DNA of 64,000 bases from Massilia alkalitolerans DSM 17462. GTDB taxonomy: Bacteria; Pseudomonadota; Gammaproteobacteria; Burkholderiales; Burkholderiaceae_D. Below the pieces are notes generated by a model. That model was given only the letters and a program-made list of their open reading frames with translations. It ran no database searches and was not told the origin of the DNA. A program made the translations under genes and the position numbers. Shown in pieces: positions 57,446-64,000 of the stretch (positions are counted from its first letter, which is position 1; each line of letters opens with the position of its first letter). Where the stretch lies: NCBI RefSeq assembly GCF_000427785.1, contig NZ_ATYR01000002.1, positions 79,264 through 143,263 of the forward strand, given 5' to 3'.

Positions 57446-60247
57446 ATGAGCACCTTGAAAGTCCGGCCAGTCTGCGCGGCCGTCATGCTGTTGTGCGCCC
57501 ACGTCGGCTTCGCCGCCGCCCAGGAAACGACCCGGAGCACTGACCAGTCCCAGTCGGACCAGGCCAGCCAGCCGGCCGCCGGAAGCGCCACGGCGGCGCC
57601 CGCCCCGGCAGGCGGCGGCATCGCCACGGTGACGGTGGCCGGCATCCGCAGCAGCATCCGCTCCGCCGAGCAGATCAAGCGCGACAGCGAGCAGGTGGTG
57701 GACTCGATCAACGCCGACGACATCGGCAAGTTCCCCGACCGCGCCGCCGGCGACGCCCTGCAGCGTATCGCCGGCGTGCAGGTGGGCCGCGACCGCGGCG
57801 AGACCAGCAGCGTGATCATCCGCGGCCTGCCGGACGTGGCCACCACCTTCGAGGGGAACGAGATCTTCACCGGCACCGGCCGACGCCTGTCCTACCAGGA
57901 CCTGCCGGTGCAGTCGATCGCCGGGCTGGATGTGTACAAGTCGGCCACCGCTAACCAGTTCGAGGGCGGCATCGCCGGCGCCGTCAACGTCCGGCTGCGT
58001 GCGCCCTTCGACTTCAAGGGCTATACCGTCAGCGGCTTCCTCGAGGGGCGGCGCCAGTATGTCGAGGGCAGCGAAGCACGCAAGGAAAAGACCAATCCGG
58101 GCGGCGGCATCCTGATGAGCAACCGCTGGCAGACCGGCGTCGGCGAGATCGGCGTGCTGGTCGACGTCGCCTACAACAAGGAAAACTGGGCGATGCCGGT
58201 GCAGTGGGTGGACCGGCCCGACCGCATCTTCTCCGTCAGCCAGGACGGGACCGCCACCCGCCTCAACGACGACCAGCCGATCGCGCCGCTGCGCCCGGGC
58301 GACCGGCTCGGCGAACTGCCCAACATCGGCGGCATCTACAACGCGGGCGACCGCGAGCGCGGCAGCGTCCATGCCGCGCTCCAGTGGAAAGTCAATCCGC
58401 AGACGGAGCTGTCCGCCCAGTACCTGGGCACCGGCTATGGCACCAGGAACGAAGTCGACTACATCCTCAACATCGCGACCTGGACGCCGCGCCTGACCAA
58501 CGTGGTCCTCGCGCCGCAAGGCGACTACTGCAATACGCCGGCCGGCGTGATCTGCCCGATCCAGGCCGCCAGCGCGCCCGCCGCCCGCTTTGGCGGCCCC
58601 TACGACTGGGACCCGTACACCGCCACCAGCACCTGGGGCGTGAAGGAGCACACCGCCACCCACTACCTGAACTTCGCCGCCAAGTACCGGGAAGGCGCGC
58701 TGTCGCTGGACAGCAACCTGGCCTTCAGCCGCTCCGACTACGTCAACGACACCGTGATCGTGGACCAGCAGATCCCGGGCGCCAGCTCCTCGGTCTACAC
58801 CTACGGGCGCGACGGCCACGGCGGCTACAACGCGATCACCACCCCTGGCTCTAGCGCCGCGCTGCGCGACCCCAACCAGTTCGTCCTGCGCGGCATGGTG
58901 CAGAACTGGGGCGAGTCGCGCGGCAAGCAGACCCAGTTCCGCAGCGACGCCGTGTACCGCCTCGGCGACGGTTTCATCACCGCACTGACCGGCGGCATCC
59001 GCTTGTCCAGCCGCGACGTGAGTTTCCATGGCGGAGAACGCGCCAACGACCTGCCGGGCGGCGTACGCCCGTCGCCGGTGGCGGCCCTCGGCCCGTCCTT
59101 CCAGAGCCTGGTGCCGGGCCTGGACCGCCTCGGCGGCCCCTGGTACACCCCTTCGCGCGACTTCCTGATCGACCAGGCCGACCAGGTGCGCGCCTTCTAT
59201 GGCCAGCCGGCCGGCCGCGTGGCGGACGACCCGATGCGCCTGTTCGAGCAGCGCGAGCGTACCGCCACCTTGCATCTGGGCGCGCGCTGGAAGGCGCAAC
59301 TGGGCACGGTCGACGTGACCGGCAACGTCGGCGGGCGCCTGGTCAAGGTCGACCGCAAGCTGGAAGGCAACCTGCGCGTGGGCGACACGATCACCCCGAT
59401 CAACGAGGACAGCGACGAAACCAACTTCCTGCCGAACGTGTCGGCCGTGCTGAACTGGACCGATCGCCTGCAATCGCACCTCAGCATCGGCAAGACCATC
59501 ACCCGGCCGGCATTCACCGACCTGAACCCTGCGCTGTCGCTGATTCCGCCGACCGTGAATGCGCCGGGCACGGGCTCGGCGGGCAATCCACAGCTCTCGC
59601 CGACCGAATCGATCAACAGCGATGCCACGCTCGAGTACTACTTCAAGGACAACGGCTTCGCCCAGATCGCCCTGTTCCACCGCGACATCGACGGCTACCT
59701 GCAGCGCATGGAGGGGAACGAAACCATCAACGGCGTCAACTACCGGGTGACGCGTCCGCAGAATTCGGGCAAGGGCAAGCTCAAGGGCGCCGAGTTCGGG
59801 ATCCAGAAGTTCTTCGACTTCCTGCCGGGGGCCTGGAGCGGCCTGGGTGCGCAGTTCAACTACACCTGGACCGACGGCGAAAACCAGACCCGCAACGCGG
59901 CCGGGGAGTACCGCACCACGCCGCTGATCGACGTGGCGAAGAGCAGCTACAACTTTGCGCTGCTCTACGAATACGGCGGCTGGACCGGCCGCCTGGCGGC
60001 GACCCGCCGCGGCAAGTACGTCGAGCAGATCGCCGAGCCGCGCTTCGGCCAGGACCGCATCGTCAAGGCCTCGACCTACGTCGACCTGAGCGTCGGCTAC
60101 GCCATCACGCCGAACCTGACGCTGAACTTCGACGCGATCAACCTGACTAAAGAGCGTTACGAGAGCTACCTGGGCGACCCGATCCGCCCGCGCGACATCC
60201 GCTACAACCCGACCACCTATGGCCTGAGCCTGCGCTATCAAATGTAA
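57446..60247 (+). CDS. TonB-dependent receptor (Caulobacter/Xanthomonas carbohydrate type)
   Basis: A 933-residue outer-membrane receptor. The signal peptide (about 1-25) is followed by a low-complexity stretch and a TonB-box-like 'IATVTVAGIRSS'. The plug reads 'NADDIGKFPDRAAGDALQRIAGVQVGRDRGE' and 'LDVYKSATANQFEGGIAGAVNVR', which is characteristic of the large carbohydrate receptors. The barrel ends 'YGLSLRYQM'; the final Met rather than Phe is unusual. The ATG at 57446 has AGGAG 6-7 bases upstream. A GH43 gene follows in 9 bases. Presumably it takes up arabino- or xylo-oligosaccharides. Confidence 0.94.
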   Translation: MSTLKVRPVCAAVMLLCAHVGFAAAQETTRSTDQSQSDQASQPAAGSATAAPAPAGGGIATVTVAGIRSSIRSAEQIKRDSEQVVDSINADDIGKFPDRAAGDALQRIAGVQVGRDRGETSSVIIRGLPDVATTFEGNEIFTGTGRRLSYQDLPVQSIAGLDVYKSATANQFEGGIAGAVNVRLRAPFDFKGYTVSGFLEGRRQYVEGSEARKEKTNPGGGILMSNRWQTGVGEIGVLVDVAYNKENWAMPVQWVDRPDRIFSVSQDGTATRLNDDQPIAPLRPGDRLGELPNIGGIYNAGDRERGSVHAALQWKVNPQTELSAQYLGTGYGTRNEVDYILNIATWTPRLTNVVLAPQGDYCNTPAGVICPIQAASAPAARFGGPYDWDPYTATSTWGVKEHTATHYLNFAAKYREGALSLDSNLAFSRSDYVNDTVIVDQQIPGASSSVYTYGRDGHGGYNAITTPGSSAALRDPNQFVLRGMVQNWGESRGKQTQFRSDAVYRLGDGFITALTGGIRLSSRDVSFHGGERANDLPGGVRPSPVAALGPSFQSLVPGLDRLGGPWYTPSRDFLIDQADQVRAFYGQPAGRVADDPMRLFEQRERTATLHLGARWKAQLGTVDVTGNVGGRLVKVDRKLEGNLRVGDTITPINEDSDETNFLPNVSAVLNWTDRLQSHLSIGKTITRPAFTDLNPALSLIPPTVNAPGTGSAGNPQLSPTESINSDATLEYYFKDNGFAQIALFHRDIDGYLQRMEGNETINGVNYRVTRPQNSGKGKLKGAEFGIQKFFDFLPGAWSGLGAQFNYTWTDGENQTRNAAGEYRTTPLIDVAKSSYNFALLYEYGGWTGRLAATRRGKYVEQIAEPRFGQDRIVKASTYVDLSVGYAITPNLTLNFDAINLTKERYESYLGDPIRPRDIRYNPTTYGLSLRYQM

Positions 60248-60256
60248 GGGGCCCCG

Positions 60257-61231
60257 ATGCTGAAGACTTACTGCAACCCGGTCTATCCGGAGATCATGGC
60301 GGACCCCTTCGTCCTCAAGCACGAAGGCCGCTACTACGCCTACGGCACCGCCCCCGACGGCCCCGGGGGCGGGCGCTTCCCGGTGCTGGTGTCGAACGAC
60401 CTGGTCGACTGGCACCGCGCGGGTTTCGCGATCTCGGCGCCCGCCGATCCGGGCAACGACCACTTCTGGGCGCCGGAAGTCGCTTCTAGCGAGGGCAAGT
60501 TCTGGATGTATTACTCGCGCGGCGACGTCGAGGGCAAGCACCAGAAGCTGCGCGTGGCGGTGGCCGACAATCCGGTCGGTCCTTTCGTCGACCAGGGTGT
60601 GCTGCTGGTGCCGAACCTGCAGTTCTCGATCGACGCCCACCCTTTTTGCGACAAGGACGGTCAGTGGTACCTCTACTACTGCGTCGACTTCCTCGACCTG
60701 GAGGACGACCACCGCATCGGCACCGGTATCGTGGTCGACCGCCTGGTGAGCATGGATCGCCTGGCCGGGGACCCGCGCACGGTGGTGCGCCCGCATGCCG
60801 ACTGGCACCTGTTCAAGAAGGGGCGCGCGATGTACGACGCGGTCTACGACTGGCACACGGTGGAGGGCGCCTCGGTGCTGAATCACGGCGGCAAGTACTA
60901 CTGCTTCTACAGCGGCGGGGCCTGGGAGCGGGAAAACTATGGGCTCAGCTACGTGGTGGCCGACCATCCGCTGGGGCCGTTCACCCGGCCCGAGGGCAGT
61001 GACGAGGCCCTCCTGATGCGCTCGCGCCCCGGGAACGTGATCGGCCCGGGCCACAATTCGTTCACCACCTCGCCGGATGGCAGCCAGGACTGGATCGTGT
61101 ACCACGCCTGGGACACGGCCATGACGGGGCGCCGCATGTGCATCGACCGCCTGGTGTGGGATGGCGGCCGCCCCACGACGGCGGGCCCGACCTTCACGCG
61201 CCAGCCGGCGCCGGCGGGACTGGTGCTGTAG
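60257..61231 (+). CDS. Glycoside hydrolase family 43 enzyme
   Basis: A 324-residue single-domain GH43. Catalytic residues are Asp16 ('IMADPFVL'), Asp126 ('FSIDAHPF') and Glu203 ('TVEGASVLN'), the typical triad. No signal peptide is visible, so cleavage probably occurs in the cytoplasm on imported oligosaccharides. It follows the TonB receptor by 9 bases and belongs to the same operon. Product specificity (arabinose or xylose) cannot be read directly. Confidence 0.93.
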   Translation: MLKTYCNPVYPEIMADPFVLKHEGRYYAYGTAPDGPGGGRFPVLVSNDLVDWHRAGFAISAPADPGNDHFWAPEVASSEGKFWMYYSRGDVEGKHQKLRVAVADNPVGPFVDQGVLLVPNLQFSIDAHPFCDKDGQWYLYYCVDFLDLEDDHRIGTGIVVDRLVSMDRLAGDPRTVVRPHADWHLFKKGRAMYDAVYDWHTVEGASVLNHGGKYYCFYSGGAWERENYGLSYVVADHPLGPFTRPEGSDEALLMRSRPGNVIGPGHNSFTTSPDGSQDWIVYHAWDTAMTGRRMCIDRLVWDGGRPTTAGPTFTRQPAPAGLVL

Positions 61232-61240
61232 GCGGGAAGC

Positions 61241-62191
61241 TCAGGGCAGGACCGGGGTCAAGACCGGCCTGCCGGCGAAGTGCGCGCGCAGGTTGTCGAA
61301 GCACAGCGTGCGCATCGCCAGGCGCGCCTCGACCGTGAGGCTGCCGACGTGCGGGCTCAGCACCGTGTTGTCGAGGGCGCGCAGCGCCGCCGGTACCTCC
61401 GGCTCGTCCTCGAAGACGTCGAGCGCGGCCGCGCCCAGGCGCCCCGAGGACAGCGCCTGGACCAGCGCCGCTTCGTCGACCACGCTGCCGCGTGCGATAT
61501 TGACCAGGATGCCTTCGGGTCCGAGCGCATCGAGCACCGCCGCGTCGACGGCATGCCGGGTGTCAAGCCCGCCCGGCGTGCACACCAACAGGTAATCGCT
61601 GGCGGCGGCCAGTTCCCGCAGCGACGCGCTGCGCAGCCGCGGCTCCGGCCCTTCGCCGCGCTGGAAATAGCGGATATCGATGCCGAAGCCGCGCAGGCGG
61701 CTGGCGACGGCCTGGCCGATACGGCCGTAGCCGTAGATGCCGGCAGTCTTGCCGCGCAGGCTGCGTGAGGGCAGCAAGGGGCGTTTCTCCGGCCAGTGGC
61801 CGGCGCGCACGTAGCGGTCGAGCTGGAGCAGGCGCCGCGACGCCGTGAGCAGCAGGGTCACTGCGAGGTCGGCCACGTCCTCGGTCAGCACGTCCGGCGT
61901 ATTGGTGACGACGACGCCGCGCGCCGCCATCGCCGGCAGGTCGACGGCATCCAGCCCGACCCCGTGCACGGCCACGATCTCGAGACCGGGGAAGCGCGCC
62001 GCGGTGGCGGCATCGATGCCGACGGTGCCGCTGGTGAGCACCGCACGCACGCGGCTCGCTGCGCCGTCGAAGAAGCGCGCCTGTTCGGCGGGCGACATGC
62101 GTCCGATCACATGGCAAGTGAATTCAAGCGCCAGCGCAGACAAGGCTGCGTCGGGCCATACGTTTCCAAGCACCGCGATTTCCGGTTTCAT
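61241..62191 (-). CDS. D-isomer-specific 2-hydroxyacid dehydrogenase
   Basis: A 316-residue NAD(P)-dependent dehydrogenase. The nucleotide-binding motif is 'GIYGYGRIGQAVASRL'. The catalytic Arg, Glu and His are in 'NIARGSVVDEAAL', 'DVFEDEPEVP' and 'LSPHVGSLT'. It probably reduces glyoxylate, hydroxypyruvate or a sugar-derived 2-keto acid. The ATG at 62191 has AGGAAGG a few bases upstream; a TTG at 62206 is the alternative. It is convergent with the GH43 gene, 9 bases away. Confidence 0.9.
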   Translation of the reverse strand: MKPEIAVLGNVWPDAALSALALEFTCHVIGRMSPAEQARFFDGAASRVRAVLTSGTVGIDAATAARFPGLEIVAVHGVGLDAVDLPAMAARGVVVTNTPDVLTEDVADLAVTLLLTASRRLLQLDRYVRAGHWPEKRPLLPSRSLRGKTAGIYGYGRIGQAVASRLRGFGIDIRYFQRGEGPEPRLRSASLRELAAASDYLLVCTPGGLDTRHAVDAAVLDALGPEGILVNIARGSVVDEAALVQALSSGRLGAAALDVFEDEPEVPAALRALDNTVLSPHVGSLTVEARLAMRTLCFDNLRAHFAGRPVLTPVLP

Positions 62192-62224
62192 CGCCTTCCT
62201 GTCCAAATGTGCACCTGGCGCATC

Positions 62225-64000
62225 CTACACCGTTTCCGCCGCCGGCCGCGACCGTGCCGCCAGCAGGGCGCTCAGGCGCTCGATGTCGACCGGCTTGGCG
62301 AGATGCTCGTCGAAGCCCGCCGCCAGCGCACGCCTGCGGTCGTCCTCCTGGCTGTAGCCGGTGACGGCAACCAGCAGTGCATCGCGCATTCCGGGCAGGG
62401 CGCGCAGGCGGCTGGCGAGTTCGTAGCCGTCCATGACCGGCATCCCGATGTCCAGCAGGCAGATCCGGGGTGGGCGGAGGCGCGCGCGTTCCAGCGCCGC
62501 CAGCGGGCCGTATTCGACCAGAACCTCGTGGCCGAGCGAGCAAGCCAGCAGGCCGAGGGTGTCGGCCGCGTCGGTATTGTCGTCCACGATCAGCACCAGG
62601 CCGCCTGGCGGGGCCTCGGCAGGCGCCGGCCGCGCTTGCGCGGGCGTGGAGGGAGGCGCAAATTCGTCCAACAAGGGCAGCGACACGGTGAATTCGCTGC
62701 CCATGCCCTGGCCGGCGCTCCTGACCGTCAGTTCGCCTTCGTGCAGGGTCACGAGCTGCTTCGACAGCGCCAGGCCGACGCCCAGGCCGCCCAGGCTCAG
62801 GTCGGTCTTGCGGGTTTCCTGGGTAAACAGTTCGAAGGCGTGCTCGATCAGGTCGGCCGACATGCCGATGCCGTTGTCGCGCACCCTGAGGCGGGCGCGG
62901 CCGCCGTCGATCGACAGGACCAGGTCGATGCGCCCGCCCTCGGGCGTGTACTTGGCCGCATTGTTCAGCAGGTTGGCGACCACCTGCACCAGCCGGGTGC
63001 GGTCGCCCGGCACCAGGACCGGCGTCGGCGCGATCGCCTGCGCCAGCAGGTGCTTCTTGGAGCTCACCAGCGGCATCACCTGTTCGACCGCTTCCGCCAC
63101 CACTTCCTGCAGGCTGGTGGGGCGCCGGTCCAGCTTGATCTCGCCGCGCGTGACGCGCGAGACGTCGAGCAGGTCGTCGATCATGTCGGTCATGTGGCGT
63201 ACCTGGCGCCCGATCATGGCGCCGTAGCGCTTTTGCTGGGCGGCGTCGGGCGGCGCCAGCGACAGCAGTTCGGCGGCGACCGAGATCGGCGCCAGCGGGT
63301 TGCGCAGTTCGTGGGCGAGGGTTGCCAGGAATTCGTCCTTGCGGCGCGCGGCCTGGCGCATGGCGCCTTCGTTGGCCTGCAGCTTGCCGATCAGGGAGCG
63401 CAGCGCGATGCGCAGCATGCCGATCTCGCGGTAGCCGCCGCGTACGTCCTCGATGTCCTGGATCTCGCCGGCTTCGATGCGGCGCGCCGTCTCGGCCAGC
63501 ACGCCCAGCGGCTGCGAGATGCGCCGCGCCAGCAGCGCGGCGAGCAGCGCCGCCAGCAGCGCGATCACCAGGCCGATGCCGATCACCTGGCGCCGGAACT
63601 CGGCGATCGGCGCATAGGCCTCGCTGGTTTCCTGGCGCACCAGCACGGTCCAGTCGAGTCCGGGCGCGAAACTGTGGCCCTGGCTGCGGCTGTAGCCCAC
63701 CAGGTAAGTCTTGCCGTCGCCGAAGCTCTCGACCGCGTAGCCGTTCTGGCCGATTCCCGCCAGGCCCTTGCCGCCCGGGACCAGGCGCGTGCCGACCATC
63801 TGCGCGGGACCGATGATGACCTTCATGTCCGGCCCCACCACCAGCGCCTCGAGCCGGCGCCGGGTCAGGAGCGGGCGCATGACCGACTGCTCGATGTCGC
63901 GCGCCCAGTCGATGCTGAGGTGGGCGCCCAGGACGCCCGCCACCCGGCCCGCCGCGTCGCGGTAGGGAAAGGCGATGTCGATGAAGCGCATCGGCTCGCC
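62225..64000 (-). CDS. Cache-HAMP hybrid histidine kinase (5' end outside window)
   Basis: A partial hybrid kinase whose frame is open past the right end of the window. Visible parts are the end of a periplasmic dCache sensor ('HLSIDWARDIEQSVM', 'GYSRSQGHSFAPGLDWTVLVRQE'), a membrane helix ('IGLVIALLAALLAALLA'), HAMP, HisKA ('LATLAHELRNPLAP'), HATPase ('NLLNNAAKYTPEG', 'GLGVGLALSKQL') and a C-terminal receiver ('LIVDDNTDAADTL', 'ICLLDIGMPVMDG'). The ligand is unknown; Cache domains bind small molecules. It is 33 bases upstream of the 2-hydroxyacid dehydrogenase on the same strand. Confidence 0.92.
   Translation of the reverse strand, partial: GEPMRFIDIAFPYRDAAGRVAGVLGAHLSIDWARDIEQSVMRPLLTRRRLEALVVGPDMKVIIGPAQMVGTRLVPGGKGLAGIGQNGYAVESFGDGKTYLVGYSRSQGHSFAPGLDWTVLVRQETSEAYAPIAEFRRQVIGIGLVIALLAALLAALLARRISQPLGVLAETARRIEAGEIQDIEDVRGGYREIGMLRIALRSLIGKLQANEGAMRQAARRKDEFLATLAHELRNPLAPISVAAELLSLAPPDAAQQKRYGAMIGRQVRHMTDMIDDLLDVSRVTRGEIKLDRRPTSLQEVVAEAVEQVMPLVSSKKHLLAQAIAPTPVLVPGDRTRLVQVVANLLNNAAKYTPEGGRIDLVLSIDGGRARLRVRDNGIGMSADLIEHAFELFTQETRKTDLSLGGLGVGLALSKQLVTLHEGELTVRSAGQGMGSEFTVSLPLLDEFAPPSTPAQARPAPAEAPPGGLVLIVDDNTDAADTLGLLACSLGHEVLVEYGPLAALERARLRPPRICLLDIGMPVMDGYELASRLRALPGMRDALLVAVTGYSQEDDRRRALAAGFDEHLAKPVDIERLSALLAARSRPAAETV

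Noticed and set aside
57359..61105. 1248-codon minus-strand open frame antisense to the TonB receptor and GH43
   Set aside because: Antisense artefact; real genes on the plus strand have ribosome sites and family motifs.

Overview
The window is high-GC chromosomal DNA with very short intergenic gaps. It most likely comes from an Oxalobacteraceae member of the Betaproteobacteria (Massilia/Telluria/Pseudoduganella-like). This is inferred from the TctABC set with a Bug-type binding protein, a bacterial PolB, abundant LytS/LytTR, 7TMR-DISM and GGDEF/EAL signalling proteins, DUF2145 and DUF455 proteins, TonB receptors and REP-like inverted repeats. Two genes are cut by the window ends: a TonB receptor on the left and a sensor kinase on the right. 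I saw no rRNA, tRNA, CRISPR array, insertion sequence or phage genes.

Left part (1-24 kb). A TonB receptor tail is followed by a minus-strand operon of a sialidase-like protein and two integral membrane proteins of unknown role. Divergent from it is a LytS-type kinase/LytTR regulator pair. Next come a small membrane protein divergent from a MocR regulator, an isochorismatase-fold hydrolase, a DUF455 ferritin-like protein just upstream of DNA polymerase II (polB), a tctC-tctB-tctA carboxylate uptake operon, a paoABC-like molybdenum aldehyde oxidoreductase operon, a two-gene DUF2145 operon divergent from an Atm1-type ABC exporter, and purU.

Middle part (23.8-38.5 kb). A LOV-domain hybrid histidine kinase (probable blue-light receptor) is followed by a single-domain response regulator. 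A second LytS/LytTR pair has an 18-bp direct repeat with 21-bp period upstream. Then come a GNAT enzyme, a GAF-GGDEF-EAL protein, an ankyrin protein, a pirin with a palindrome inside its promoter, OsmC, a methyltransferase, a LysR regulator, a DedA protein, a proline-rich membrane protein with a Cys-rich tail, and a Tat-type Gfo/Idh/MocA oxidoreductase.

Signalling block (38.6-46.6 kb). Two paralogous giant hybrid kinases (7TMR-DISM, HisKA, HATPase, two receivers, HPt) flank a receiver-GGDEF protein. This looks like a duplicated phosphorelay feeding a diguanylate cyclase.

Carbohydrate block (46.6-62.2 kb). Two TonB receptors, two GH43 glycosidases, a DMT exporter, a complete sugar ABC importer, a LacI regulator and a 2-hydroxyacid dehydrogenase suggest capture, cleavage and import of arabinose- or xylose-containing oligosaccharides. 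A 21-bp near-palindrome in front of the second TonB receptor is a candidate LacI-family operator. The window ends inside a Cache-HAMP hybrid kinase.
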